Below, piece by piece: positions 10,454 through 19,676 of a stretch of DNA of 64,000 bases. The notes beneath the pieces are model-generated. The model saw only the letters and a list, made by a program, of their open reading frames with translations. It was not told the DNA's origin and did not search any database. Position 1 is the stretch's first letter; every line of letters starts with the position of its first letter. The translations under genes were made by a program, and so were the position numbers. Origin of the DNA: Actinomycetes bacterium (GTDB lineage: Bacteria; Actinomycetota; Acidimicrobiia; Acidimicrobiales; Acidimicrobiaceae); NCBI GenBank assembly GCA_021786375.1, contig JAJYNL010000014.1:28936-92935 (forward strand), written 5' to 3'.

Positions 10454-11383
10454 ATGAGCGACGCAGAGAACACGCTGTCCGATGTCAATGAAGTGGACAT
10501 CGACGCCATCTATAGGGAATCCGCGATCCAGGACGTGCTCGATCGCCTGGACGCCGAGCTGGTTGGCCTCGTCCCCGTCAAGACGCGCATTCGCGAGATC
10601 GCGGCACTGCTGCTAGTCGACAAGCTTCGCCGCCAGTTGGACCTGACCGCCGGCAACCCTTCGATGCACATGTCCTTTACCGGGAACCCCGGCACAGGCA
10701 AAACCACGGTCGCCATGCGAATGGCCGACATCCTGCACCGCTTGGGCTACGTGCGCCAGGGACACCTCGTTGCTGTCACCCGTGACGACCTGGTCGGACA
10801 GTACATCGGACACACCGCGCCCAAGACCCGCGAGGTGCTGAAAAAGGCGATGGGCGGAGTCCTCTTCATCGACGAGGCCTACTACCTCTACAAGCCGGAG
10901 AACGAGCGCGACTATGGCGCCGAATCGATCGAAATCCTTCTGCAGGTCATGGAAAACCAGCGCGACGACCTAGTCGTCATACTCGCTGGTTACAAGGACC
11001 GAATGGACAAGTTCTTCGAGTCCAACCCCGGAATGTCCTCGCGCATCGCGCACCACATCGACTTCCCGAACTACAACCCGGCCGAACTGGTTCAGATCGC
11101 CAAACTAATGCTGGCGGAATCCAACTACCGGATGAGCGCCGAGGCCGAGGAGGTCTTTTCCGAGTACGTCAAGAAGCGCATGGACATGCCCAACTTCGCC
11201 AACGCACGCTCGATACGCAACGCGCTCGACCGGGCACGCCTCCGCCAGGCCAACCGCCTATTCAACTCGCGTGGGCGCATGCTTACAAAGGTTGACCTCA
11301 TGACCATCGAGGCCGAGGATTTGCTCAAGAGCCGCATCTTTGCCCAGGGCACCGACGAGAGTTCGCGGGACGACGACGAGTAA
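10454..11383 (+). CDS. cbbX: Red-type RuBisCO activase (AAA+)
   Basis: 309 residues, a single AAA+ module. Walker [10 protein letters not shown] at 77-85, Walker [11 protein letters not shown] with D140/E141, and sensor/arginine-finger segments downstream. CbbX hexamers pull the C-terminal tail of red-type CbbL to release inhibitory sugar phosphates. The ATG at 10454 is preceded by GGAGAGAA. Third gene of cbbLSX, convergent with zwf with only 6 bp between stops. Confidence 0.96.
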   Translation: MSDAENTLSDVNEVDIDAIYRESAIQDVLDRLDAELVGLVPVKTRIREIAALLLVDKLRRQLDLTAGNPSMHMSFTGNPGTGKTTVAMRMADILHRLGYVRQGHLVAVTRDDLVGQYIGHTAPKTREVLKKAMGGVLFIDEAYYLYKPENERDYGAESIEILLQVMENQRDDLVVILAGYKDRMDKFFESNPGMSSRIAHHIDFPNYNPAELVQIAKLMLAESNYRMSAEAEEVFSEYVKKRMDMPNFANARSIRNALDRARLRQANRLFNSRGRMLTKVDLMTIEAEDLLKSRIFAQGTDESSRDDDE

Positions 11384-11389
11384 GCCTGG

Positions 11390-12835
11390 TCATCCAAGCT
11401 TCCAGGCGTAGGGCCCGATAAGCTTGCTCACCTCGTCGGGCCCGAAGCTCCCCTTTGGATAGCTGATCGGAAGCGGCGGGTCGTTGAGTAATGGAGCCGA
11501 CGCCTCCCACAGCTTCTCGATGCCCTCTGCCGCATTGAAAAGTGTCCTGTCACCCAGCAATGCGTCGTGGAGAAGGCGTTCGTAGGCAGCCAACTCGTAG
11601 CGTACGTTGAAGCTCTCGGCATAGTTGAAGCTGAGCACGGCTGGTGCCACGTCCATGGTTGCCCCGGGGGTTTTCGCCAGGAATCCCACCTCGATGGAGC
11701 CGGGATCACCCAGGTCCATGACGAGCTGGTTGCACGCGCCTCCTCCCGCCGGCAAAGCAGCACCCTCGAAACGATCCAGATCCGGCACGTGGAAGCCAAG
11801 GGTGGCCACCGACTTCGACGCTCCCATTGCTTTGCCGGTGCGCAAGTAGAACGGCACACCGGACCAGCGGTCGTTGTCGATCCATACCCTGGCCGCAACC
11901 AGGGTTTCCGTCCTCGAATCAGCCGCTACACCGGGCTCCGTCAAATACCCTTCGTACTGCCCGAAGACAACGTCGTCCTTGGTCAGCGGCCGAATCGCAC
12001 CGAAGACCTTGTTTTTGGCGGCATTGAGGCTTCGGGAGTCAAGACGGGCAGGCGGCTCCATCGCCAGGAAGCCGAGCACCTGTAGCAGGTGGGTGACGAT
12101 CATGTCCCGGTAGGCGCCGGTTTCTTCGTAGAAGGCTCCGCGACCCTCGATCGTGAGTGTCTCAGGTACGTCAAGCTGGACATACTCCAGGAAGGAGCGG
12201 TTCCAGGCCGGCTCGAAGATGCCGTTTGCGAATCGCAGTGCAAGGATGTTCTGTACCGCCTCCTTCCCAAGGAAGTGATCGATCCGGTAAACCTCATCCT
12301 CCGAAAAGACGCGGTGAATGGCCCGATTCAGCTCCTTGGCGCTCTTTAGGTCGTAACCGAACGGCTTCTCGATGATCAGCCGTGCTCCCTTGGAAAGGCC
12401 CGCCTTCCCTAGAGCGGCGATTACGGGCACGAACGCCGGCGGTGGCACCGCTAAGTAAAAGATGACCGTTTCAGCACCGGTCTCCTTCTTCGCGGCCTCG
12501 ACCGCCGAGGCAAGCCCGGAGAAGTCCGGAGTGGACGCGGAGCAGTACGAGAGTCTCTTGGCGAAGCCCTCGAAGTCGGCCCCCGCGCCCTCTTGCCGGC
12601 CGAAGGTGGCGACCGAGGAGCGCACCATCTCCGCGAAGCCATCCGAGTCCATTCCGACTTGCGCTGGAGCGCTTCCTACGATACGGAAGTCCTTGGGCAT
12701 CAAACCCCCGCGATAGAGGTGGTAGAGCCCGGGGATCAGCTTACGCTTGGCGAGGTCGCCACTCGCCCCGAAAAGCACCATTACCGCCGGGTCGGGACGC
12801 AACCCCTCTTGCTCTTGCCTGGTCGACTCCGTCAT
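11390..12835 (-). CDS. zwf: Glucose-6-phosphate 1-dehydrogenase
   Basis: 481 residues, normal length. The N-terminal FGASGDLAKRKLIPGLY is the NADP-binding signature; RIDHFLGKE carries the active-site His/Lys. It opens the oxidative pentose-phosphate route, making NADPH and 6-phosphogluconolactone, so it runs counter to the Calvin cycle and is usually redox-controlled. The ATG at 12835 has AGGAGG 6 nt upstream. It follows the HAD phosphatase gene by 36 bp on the same strand and converges on cbbX. Confidence 0.96.
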   Translation of the reverse strand: MTESTRQEQEGLRPDPAVMVLFGASGDLAKRKLIPGLYHLYRGGLMPKDFRIVGSAPAQVGMDSDGFAEMVRSSVATFGRQEGAGADFEGFAKRLSYCSASTPDFSGLASAVEAAKKETGAETVIFYLAVPPPAFVPVIAALGKAGLSKGARLIIEKPFGYDLKSAKELNRAIHRVFSEDEVYRIDHFLGKEAVQNILALRFANGIFEPAWNRSFLEYVQLDVPETLTIEGRGAFYEETGAYRDMIVTHLLQVLGFLAMEPPARLDSRSLNAAKNKVFGAIRPLTKDDVVFGQYEGYLTEPGVAADSRTETLVAARVWIDNDRWSGVPFYLRTGKAMGASKSVATLGFHVPDLDRFEGAALPAGGGACNQLVMDLGDPGSIEVGFLAKTPGATMDVAPAVLSFNYAESFNVRYELAAYERLLHDALLGDRTLFNAAEGIEKLWEASAPLLNDPPLPISYPKGSFGPDEVSKLIGPYAWKLG

Positions 12836-12871
12836 TCGTCCTCCTATTCCGCTGTGAACGATCCGCCCGAA

Positions 12872-13636
12872 TCACGCCTGCTCGGCAAGCGGCGGCAGCC
12901 CCTCCCGCAGATCAGGAACCACCCAGTCGGCGCCCGAGCGCTGAAGCTGTTCGATGTTGTACTTGTGGCTGGCCACCGCTACGCACTCGATACCGGCCAC
13001 GTGGGCCGCCTCCACGTCATTGGGTGTGTCACCGACCGCCAGGAACTGCTCCGGAGGCACCGGCTTGCCGAACACGACCGAACAGCGCCGCATCGCGGTT
13101 CTTGTCACCTCGGCACGGTCGGCGGAATCGGATCCGTACCCGCCGAATGAGAAGTACCGATTCAGCCCGGAACGGGCCAGTTTTACATGGGCCGCCGCCT
13201 CAAGGTTGCCGGTCACCAGACCAAGTATGTAACCCTGGGCCACCAGGCCAGGGAGCAACTCTTCCACCCCCGGGAGGACGTGATAGCCGCTCGACCCGGC
13301 GACGGTCATGGCAAGAAAGTGCATGCGCCTCTCCAGCAGGCGCGCGAACTCCGACGGGCTTGGGCCCCGGCCCATCACCGCCTCAAAGGTTCTGCGGCCG
13401 ACCTCTGGGTCGGTCATCCCCGTATCGCTGTAGCGGGATATGTCGGCCCGAACGTCCCAAAGGTCCGCAAATGCGAGTTCCCATGAACGCGCACCGGCTC
13501 CGTCGGTGACGATCAGCGTTCCGTCGATGTCGAAGAGTACCGCCTGGCGCGGGCCGCGCCCTCTGGCTGCCGTTGGAGGCTGCAAATCAGGGTCTGCCTG
13601 AGGGTCGGCGGGCAAGTCCCCTAGCGTCTGAGTCAT
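12872..13636 (-). CDS. HAD-family phosphatase, possible phosphoglycolate phosphatase
   Basis: 254 residues. HAD motif I is VLFDIDGTL with D36/D38, a helical cap follows, motif II is LVTGN and motif IV is VGDTPNDVEAA. The family hydrolyses small phosphomonoesters. Next to RuBisCO genes, 2-phosphoglycolate, the oxygenase by-product, is the natural guess (CbbZ/Gph role), but the sequence alone does not fix the substrate. The first 30 residues are Pro/Asp-rich and outside the domain. Upstream partner of zwf in a probable two-gene operon. Confidence 0.8.
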   Translation of the reverse strand: MTQTLGDLPADPQADPDLQPPTAARGRGPRQAVLFDIDGTLIVTDGAGARSWELAFADLWDVRADISRYSDTGMTDPEVGRRTFEAVMGRGPSPSEFARLLERRMHFLAMTVAGSSGYHVLPGVEELLPGLVAQGYILGLVTGNLEAAAHVKLARSGLNRYFSFGGYGSDSADRAEVTRTAMRRCSVVFGKPVPPEQFLAVGDTPNDVEAAHVAGIECVAVASHKYNIEQLQRSGADWVVPDLREGLPPLAEQA

Positions 13637-13771
13637 CCATCCCTCCTTTCAGGCCAACTTGCCCACTCACCGGCGGGCGGCGGGACGGGGTTGGTGGGGA
13701 TCGAATGTTTTAGAGCCTATTGCGACCCTTGGGTCCTTTAACTATCACCCCAGCTCAAACGGGTATTCACA

Positions 13772-14965
13772 TCACACGATGGCCATGTCGCGCGATGAGC
13801 GGTTGAGGCTGACGGCGTGATGCTCTCCAGTAACGCAGACGTCCTCGATGCGCGCGCCAAACTGGCCAGGGAGGTAGATTCCCGGCTCGATGGAGAAGGC
13901 GGCATGGGGCCCCAGGGCTCGCCGGTTGCCGGATGCCACATAGGGCTCTTCGTGCTCCTCCAGACCGATCCCATGGCCGGTTCTATGGATAAAGTACCGG
14001 CCGAAGCCGGCAGCCTCAATGGCGTCCCTGGCAACCGCGTCCAAGGCGGCGCCGGTGATCGCACTGCTTGCCTCGCGCCGAGCCGCGGCCTGCGCGACGT
14101 GCAGGGCATGATAGAGCTCTACGAAACCCTCAGGAATCTGGTCGATGACCACCGTCCGGGTGGTGTCCGAACAGTAGCCGGGCTCCTCGCCCAGGGAGTA
14201 GACGCCACCGAAGTCGAGCACGACGGGATCGCCTCTGGAGATCACACGGGTCCCCGGCTCGTGATGCGGGGACGCGGAATTCGGGCCGGATCCCACAATG
14301 GCGAAGTTGACCCGCTGAAGCCCTTGGGCAACCAGTCGCGCGGTGATATCGGCCGCAACCACCTTCTCCTCTCTGCCGGCCAACCGAAGATCCCCGGCGA
14401 GGATCTCCTCGGCAACCAGGTCGGTGATATGAGCCGCCCTCGCCAGCAGCAGGAGCTCGACGTCATCTTTCTGTCCCCTCAGGCCCGCTAGGAGCGTCGA
14501 GGCTGCGGAGTACCTCGCATGGGGCCTGCGGCACTGAATCTCGAGCAGAGCGCTAGCCCACATCCGATCTGAGACCGCCACCGATCCCGCCTCGCCAATC
14601 AACTGCGCAACCGTGTCATATGGGTCGGAGCCCTCCGCCCATGGTCGCAGGCTGAAAAGCTCGTCATCGGGACGGACGCGAGGCGCCTCGAGCTCGGGAA
14701 CCAGCAAAACCGGCGCCGTTCCCCTCGCAACCACCAGCGCGGTCAATCTCTCGAGTGGCATCGCCTCGTAGCCTGTGAGCCAGGGGAGGTCGGCACCAAG
14801 CGATAGAACCAGGCAGTCGGTCTCCGTCTCCTCCAGCGCGCGCTGCACGCCTTCCAGGCGAGCTGCACGCGCCTCCCGGAAGTCGCGCTCGCTCAGAGCA
14901 CTGACACGGGAAACCACCTCTTCCGCATCGGCAAGCAGATCAATCGATGGCAGTGGATCCTTCAC
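13772..14965 (-). CDS. M24-family metallopeptidase (Xaa-Pro aminopeptidase-like)
   Basis: 397 residues: a creatinase-type N-terminal domain (about 35-165) and a pita-bread catalytic domain (about 170-390). All five metal ligands can be seen: Asp in VLDFGG, Asp in YCSDTTRT, His in HRTGHGIG, Glu in FSIEPG and Glu in RIEDV. It probably removes N-terminal residues before proline or acts on dipeptides; creatinase-like hydrolases share the fold. It stands alone, 135 bp upstream of the HAD gene. Confidence 0.88.
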   Translation of the reverse strand: MKDPLPSIDLLADAEEVVSRVSALSERDFREARAARLEGVQRALEETETDCLVLSLGADLPWLTGYEAMPLERLTALVVARGTAPVLLVPELEAPRVRPDDELFSLRPWAEGSDPYDTVAQLIGEAGSVAVSDRMWASALLEIQCRRPHARYSAASTLLAGLRGQKDDVELLLLARAAHITDLVAEEILAGDLRLAGREEKVVAADITARLVAQGLQRVNFAIVGSGPNSASPHHEPGTRVISRGDPVVLDFGGVYSLGEEPGYCSDTTRTVVIDQIPEGFVELYHALHVAQAAARREASSAITGAALDAVARDAIEAAGFGRYFIHRTGHGIGLEEHEEPYVASGNRRALGPHAAFSIEPGIYLPGQFGARIEDVCVTGEHHAVSLNRSSRDMAIV

Positions 14966-15009
14966 GTTCAGCCACCCTAGCAGCGGAATGCCCGCTGAGC
15001 CGGGGCCGG

Positions 15010-17301
15010 TCAGGCGATTCGAGCCCGCCGGAAGCCGAAGAGCCGAACCGAATTTGCCACCACGAAAACGGATGAAAAGGCCATGGCGGTGCCTGCCACC
15101 ACCGGATTGACAAGTCCGAAGGCGGCCAGTGGTATTGCGGCGGTGTTGTAGGCAAATGCCCAGAACAGGTTCCCACGGATCGTGCCCAGGGTTCGACGGG
15201 CTATTCGTATTGCGTCCACGACGCCGGCAACTCCGCCTCCGAAGACCGTGAGGTCCGAGGCCTCCTTGGCGACGTCCGTTCCGCCTCCGACCGAGATGCC
15301 CAGCGTCGCCTTGGCAAGTGCTGCGGCATCATTGATGCCGTCTCCGACCATGGCCACGCGCCTCCCTTGCCGGAGCAGATCGTCGACGACCTGCCCCTTG
15401 CCTTCCGGCGTGACTTCGGCGATCACGCGGTCGACCCCTAGCTCCCGTCCTACCGCATCAGCGGCCTGGCGCGAGTCCCCGGTGAGAAGTATCACCTGGG
15501 CACCCAAGCGCTTTAGCGCGCCTATGGCTGCACCGGAGTCCGTACGGATCTGATCGGCTATCTCGAAAACTCCCCGCACCTGGCCACTCCAGCCGGCGTA
15601 GACCATCGAGACCGGACGCTCCGAGCCATCCAATGCCTCGACCAACTCCGAGGGAACGCCAAGACCGTTTGCCCGGCAATAGGACAGCCGTCCTACGATG
15701 ACCGGCACTCCGGCAACCACGGCCGAAACTCCCTGACCCGCCACCGACGCGGCCGACTCGGCCTCGGGCACCTGGACCTCGATCTCCTCGGCATGCACCA
15801 TAAGCGCGGCGGCAAGGGGATGGCGACTGCCCGCCTCAGCCGCCGCCGTCATGGCGGTCAGCTCCCCTTCAGTGGTGGACCCCGCGGTAATCACCCGGAC
15901 GACCGACATACGCCCGGTGGTTACCGTTCCGGTCTTGTCCAGTACCACTGTGTCGATCTTGCGTGCCGACTCGAGAACTTCCGGTCCTCGGATGAGGATA
16001 CCGAGCTGGGCGGCACGTCCGGTTCCCACCAGGAGTGCCATAGGCGTCGCAAGGCCCATGGCGCAGGGGCATGCGATAATCAGCACCGCAACCGCAGCGG
16101 TGAAAGCGGCCTGCCCGCTATCCCCTGCGAAAAGGCGAACTACTGCGGTGGCCAAGCTGAGCAGTATCACGACGGGAACGAAGACGGAGGAGATCCGGTC
16201 CACCAGATGCTGGACATCGGCTTTCTTTGCCTGAGCATCCGCGACGATCTTGGCCAGCTGGGCCATAGCGGTTTCGCTACCGACTCGGGTGGCCCGTACA
16301 ACGAGGCGCCCATCGATGTTCACCGCTCCTCCGACGATCTCGTCGCCCTGGCCGACCCTGCGCGGCAAGGACTCTCCCGTCAGGAGGGAGAAGTCCACAT
16401 TGGCCTCACCGGATTCGACCAGGCCATCGGTCCCCACCTTTTCCCCCGCGCGAACGAGGAACCTGTCTCCGACCTTCAGGTCGCGGGAAAGGCGCAGCGT
16501 CTCACGCCCGTCAGCGGCAAGCACTGTCACGGTGATGGAGCCTCCGGACGCCAGGTCCGATATGGCCGAGCCGGAGCGCCGCTTTCCCTTGGCCTCCAGA
16601 TAGCGGCCGAAGAGTATCACCGCCACCACGACTGACGCCGTCTCGAGGTAAATGTCGGGATGGAGGTGGCTGGTCGCCCCGGTGAAGGAGAAGCTCATCC
16701 TGAAGCCTTGATCGCCAGCTTTGGTGAAGAACAGAGCGTATATCGACCATCCGTAGGCCGCCAGCGACCCCATCGAAATCAGGGTGTCCATCGAAAACGA
16801 CAAGTGTTTGAGAGAAGCCCAGGCCGCCTTGTGGAAAGGTAGTCCACCCCAGAAGACGACTGGGCTGGCAAGGGTGAATGCGAGCCACTGCCAGTTGCGG
16901 AACTCAAGCTGTGGAATCATTGAAAGCAGGAGGACCGGGAGTGCGAGCGCGGCGGAGATGACCAGGCGGCGAAGCAGCTCCGTGGCGTGATCATGCGCAT
17001 GGGCCGAACCGGTGGCATCTCCCTCATCCGGCTCAGCTTTCACCAGCTCAGCGCCGTAGCCTATGGCGGTGACGGCGGCCAGCATGTCCTCGGTGCTCAC
17101 TTGCGCTGGATCGAAGGTGACACTGGCCTTTTCAGTGGCGAAGTTCACCGTGGCGCTGGCACCGGGCAGCTTGTTCAGCTTCTTCTCGATCCTGGCCGCG
17201 CAGCTTGCACACGTCATACCCTCCAGATCCAGCTCGACCTGGTCAAGGCTTACCAGTCCCCTGGCATCCCCCAGTTCTGCTGTCGACTTGACCTTGTCCA
17301 T
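15010..17301 (-). CDS. copA: Copper-exporting P1B-type ATPase
   Basis: 763 residues. An N-terminal heavy-metal domain has GMTCASC (C31, C34), followed by a His-rich HAHDH stretch (101-105), several membrane helices, the transport motif CPC at 411-413, phosphorylated D455 in DKTGT, GDGIND in the ATP-binding domain, and the C-terminal YN and MAFSS motifs of Cu(I) pumps. It exports Cu(I) across the cytoplasmic membrane. copZ lies 8 bp upstream on the same strand, and csoR is divergent, so copper-dependent derepression by CsoR is likely. Ag(I) may also be carried. Confidence 0.95.
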   Translation of the reverse strand: MDKVKSTAELGDARGLVSLDQVELDLEGMTCASCAARIEKKLNKLPGASATVNFATEKASVTFDPAQVSTEDMLAAVTAIGYGAELVKAEPDEGDATGSAHAHDHATELLRRLVISAALALPVLLLSMIPQLEFRNWQWLAFTLASPVVFWGGLPFHKAAWASLKHLSFSMDTLISMGSLAAYGWSIYALFFTKAGDQGFRMSFSFTGATSHLHPDIYLETASVVVAVILFGRYLEAKGKRRSGSAISDLASGGSITVTVLAADGRETLRLSRDLKVGDRFLVRAGEKVGTDGLVESGEANVDFSLLTGESLPRRVGQGDEIVGGAVNIDGRLVVRATRVGSETAMAQLAKIVADAQAKKADVQHLVDRISSVFVPVVILLSLATAVVRLFAGDSGQAAFTAAVAVLIIACPCAMGLATPMALLVGTGRAAQLGILIRGPEVLESARKIDTVVLDKTGTVTTGRMSVVRVITAGSTTEGELTAMTAAAEAGSRHPLAAALMVHAEEIEVQVPEAESAASVAGQGVSAVVAGVPVIVGRLSYCRANGLGVPSELVEALDGSERPVSMVYAGWSGQVRGVFEIADQIRTDSGAAIGALKRLGAQVILLTGDSRQAADAVGRELGVDRVIAEVTPEGKGQVVDDLLRQGRRVAMVGDGINDAAALAKATLGISVGGGTDVAKEASDLTVFGGGVAGVVDAIRIARRTLGTIRGNLFWAFAYNTAAIPLAAFGLVNPVVAGTAMAFSSVFVVANSVRLFGFRRARIA

Positions 17302-17309
17302 GACCCGGC

Positions 17310-17522
17310 CTACTCGCTAACGACGAGCGCCTCGTAACCCGCTTCGTCAACCGCGGCGACGATGGCCGCGTCGTCCAGGGCGTCTCCGTTTACGGTCACC
17401 AGTTTGGTGTCAAGGTTTACGTCAAAGTCCGTGATCCCGGGAACCTGGGCAAGCTCGTCCGAGACGGCCTTGACGCAGTGCTGGCAAGTCATACCGTCGA
17501 CGCGAAAAATCTTGGTTGCCAT
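17310..17522 (-). CDS. copZ: Copper chaperone (heavy-metal-associated domain)
   Basis: 70 residues, a single ferredoxin-like HMA domain with GMTCQHC (metal-binding CxxC, residues 13 and 16). It carries Cu(I) in the cytoplasm to the CopA ATPase encoded 8 bp downstream. The gene is the first of the copZ-copA operon and is divergent from csoR across 55 bp. Its sequence is clearly different from the HMA domain of CopA, so it is not a recent copy. Confidence 0.93.
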   Translation of the reverse strand: MATKIFRVDGMTCQHCVKAVSDELAQVPGITDFDVNLDTKLVTVNGDALDDAAIVAAVDEAGYEALVVSE

Positions 17523-17577
17523 TTGCCTGTCCTTATCTAAATCTACCCTACCCCCCTAGAGTATAGTATTATTTGAT
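17523..17577. promoter_or_regulatory. copZ/csoR divergent promoter with CsoR-type operator
   Basis: 55 bp between divergent starts. The C-run followed by TAGAGTATA (about 17547-17565) resembles the G/C-tract pseudopalindrome bound by CsoR proteins. TATAGT (17562-17567) lies 10 nt before the csoR ATG and can serve as its -10 box, so the csoR message may be nearly leaderless; the ATG has no Shine-Dalgarno sequence. Confidence 0.5.
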
Positions 17578-17934
17578 ATGAAGCAAAGCCAGCAACACAA
17601 CGGAGCCCCAATGGAGCAGGAGAGCGAGCACGCCGGCGAATCCGAAGGCCATGTGGAACGTGGCTACACATCCTCCAAGGACGACCTGCTTTCGAGGCTG
17701 GCCAAGATCGAAGGCCAGATCCGGGGCATCAGGCGTATGGTGGAGGGCGACCGCTACTGCATAGACATCATCACGCAGATATCCGCGGTGCAAGCGGCAC
17801 TGGGCAAGGTGGAACTCAGCCTTCTCGAAGGCCACATGCTGCACTGCCTATTGGGCCACGGCGGGGGCCCGGAAACCCCAGAGGCTCAGACCGCAGAGGT
17901 AATGAGTGTGGTTGCCAGGATGATGTCCAAGTAG
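17578..17934 (+). CDS. csoR: Copper-sensing repressor CsoR
   Basis: 118 residues, an all-helical DUF156 domain (about 34-118). The Cu(I) ligands C61, H86 and C90 have the exact C-x24-H-x3-C spacing of CsoR. It represses copper export genes and lets go when Cu(I) binds. The first 30 residues are polar, His-rich and variable. A second in-frame ATG at 17611 is possible, but a -10-like box placed for leaderless expression favours 17578. Divergent from copZ-copA, its likely target, and 10 bp from the convergent lipBA stop. Confidence 0.94.
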   Translation: MKQSQQHNGAPMEQESEHAGESEGHVERGYTSSKDDLLSRLAKIEGQIRGIRRMVEGDRYCIDIITQISAVQAALGKVELSLLEGHMLHCLLGHGGGPETPEAQTAEVMSVVARMMSK

Positions 17935-17944
17935 GGCGAGGCGA

Positions 17945-19582
17945 TCAGCTCAACATCACCAGCCCATCGGCTGCCTGCCTGGCATGGTAAGACGAGCGGG
18001 TATTAGGTGACGACTCGACGTGCCGCATGCCCAGTGACTCCCCGTATTGCTTCAACTCCGCAAACTCTTTGGGCATATACCACCTGGCAACTGGCAGGTG
18101 CTTCCTCGTGGGACGGAGGTACTGGCCGATGGTAACGATCTCCACGCCCACCGCAGCCAGGTCGCGCAAGGTCGCCTTCAGCTCGTCCATGGTCTCGCCC
18201 ATGCCGACGATGATCCCGGACTTGGCCACCAGACCCCGGTTCACAGCGCCGGCCAGCACCCGCAAGCTACGCGCGTAGGAGGCCTGCGGCCTTACAGCAC
18301 GCTGCAGTCGAACCACCGTCTCGATGTTGTGGTTGAGAACCTCCGGCCGCGCGTCATAGATCGCCGAGAGCGCGTCCTCACTCCCCTTGCAATCCGGAAT
18401 GAGCACTTCAACGCTCACCCCCGGAGTGCGCTCACGGATCTCGGCAATGGTATCGACGAAGCCGCTAATGCCACCGTCCTCGAGATCGTCACGCGCCACA
18501 GCGGTGATCACCGCGAAACGAAGCCCCATTTCCGCCACCGCCACCGCGACTCGGCGGGGCTCGTCGGGATCAATCGGCTTGGGCTTATCCGTCTTTACCA
18601 AGCAGAACCCGCATGACCGTGTACAATCCTCGCCATTGATCATGAATGTTGCCGTCCCTTGAGACCAGCATTCGAATATGTTCGGGCAGCCCGCCTCCTC
18701 GCAGACCGTCACCAATGAGAGGCCGCGCATCGTGCGCTTCAGCTCCTGGTACTCTCCCCCCATGTTTGAGCGGAGCTTCACCCACTCCGGCTTCGAGGAC
18801 GAGATTGCGATGCCTTCGGCAGTGGAGACGCCGGCGCTGGCGAGCCGCCTGTCCAGCGAGCGCCTTTCCGCGGTTTCCTGAGCCGGGTCTGCGTGATGAA
18901 TCCGTCCGCTTGAATCTTCAACAAGGTACCCCGCGGAATTCGAGACACCGTAAAAGCTGTGAGCAGCCCGCTCGAACACCTCCGGCGCCAGTTCGGCGAC
19001 CGAAGCGACAACCTCCTCCAGAGTCGCCGCAGATCCCTCGGCCTCCATGGAGGTAACCTCATATTCGGAAATGCCACATGGCACAATGTGCCCGAACATC
19101 CCAAGGTCCGGACTCACGTTGAGGGCAAAGCCGTGCATCGAACGGCCACGGCTGATTCGAACCCCTATGGCCGCTATTTTCTTCAGCTTCCCGTCCGCCG
19201 ACCACGTCCAGACTCCGGGAAAACCTTGGTGGCGGACTCCAGTGATGCCATGGCGCCCGAGAGCGCGGATCACAAGTTCCTCGACCTTTGCCACGAAATC
19301 GGGGGTCGCATTACTTTTGGGTGGAACGTCGAGGATTGGGTATCCGACGAGCTGCCCTGGGCCGTGGTATGTGACGTCGCCGCCTCGGTCGACGCTAATC
19401 ATCTCGGCACCCACTGTGGCCGGGTCCACAAGAATATGTGCCGGGTCAGTCCGCACCCCAAGCGTGTAAACGTGGTTGTGCTCCAGCAACAGCAAATGCT
19501 CCGCCGAGCTGGCAAACAGCCCGTGCTGCAGGGCGTAAGCATCGGAATAGGCAACCTTGCCGAGCCAACGGATCTCGAGCAC
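17945..19582 (-). CDS. LipB-LipA fusion: octanoyltransferase plus lipoyl synthase
   Basis: One 545-residue frame. Residues 1 to about 215 are LipB: GGDVTYHGPGQLVGYP, K135 in KKIAAIG and acyl-accepting C169 in VPCGIS. Residues about 262-545 are LipA: auxiliary cluster cysteines C294/C299/C305, radical-SAM C320/C324/C327 (CxxxCxxC), and the C-terminal RSSYHA motif. LipB moves octanoate from ACP onto a lipoyl domain and LipA inserts two sulfurs at the same site, so the two steps are consecutive on one substrate. All key residues of both halves are present. The gene lies 94 bp downstream of the E2 gene, whose lipoyl domain is an obvious target. Confidence 0.95.
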   Translation of the reverse strand: MLEIRWLGKVAYSDAYALQHGLFASSAEHLLLLEHNHVYTLGVRTDPAHILVDPATVGAEMISVDRGGDVTYHGPGQLVGYPILDVPPKSNATPDFVAKVEELVIRALGRHGITGVRHQGFPGVWTWSADGKLKKIAAIGVRISRGRSMHGFALNVSPDLGMFGHIVPCGISEYEVTSMEAEGSAATLEEVVASVAELAPEVFERAAHSFYGVSNSAGYLVEDSSGRIHHADPAQETAERRSLDRRLASAGVSTAEGIAISSSKPEWVKLRSNMGGEYQELKRTMRGLSLVTVCEEAGCPNIFECWSQGTATFMINGEDCTRSCGFCLVKTDKPKPIDPDEPRRVAVAVAEMGLRFAVITAVARDDLEDGGISGFVDTIAEIRERTPGVSVEVLIPDCKGSEDALSAIYDARPEVLNHNIETVVRLQRAVRPQASYARSLRVLAGAVNRGLVAKSGIIVGMGETMDELKATLRDLAAVGVEIVTIGQYLRPTRKHLPVARWYMPKEFAELKQYGESLGMRHVESSPNTRSSYHARQAADGLVMLS

Positions 19583-19636
19583 TTCGCCTCCTAGTATCGT
19601 CGAACCCCCGTGGTCCTTGTGGGCGAGCAGGATATA

Positions 19637-19659
19637 CGCCGGGGCGCGCTGCCCCGGCG
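19637..19659 (-). terminator. Hairpin between the E2 gene and lipB-lipA
   Basis: A 9-bp GC stem (19637-19645 with 19651-19659) and a 5-nt loop, in the 94-bp gap after the E2 stop. There is no T-tract, so it may be a weak terminator or just a structured spacer. Confidence 0.4.
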
Positions 19660-19676
19660 CTAGAGAGAATCCGAGC

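Noticed and set aside
11384..11407. Terminator between cbbX and zwf
   Set aside because: Only a 6-bp stem with a 12-nt loop, and it lies mostly in the end of zwf.
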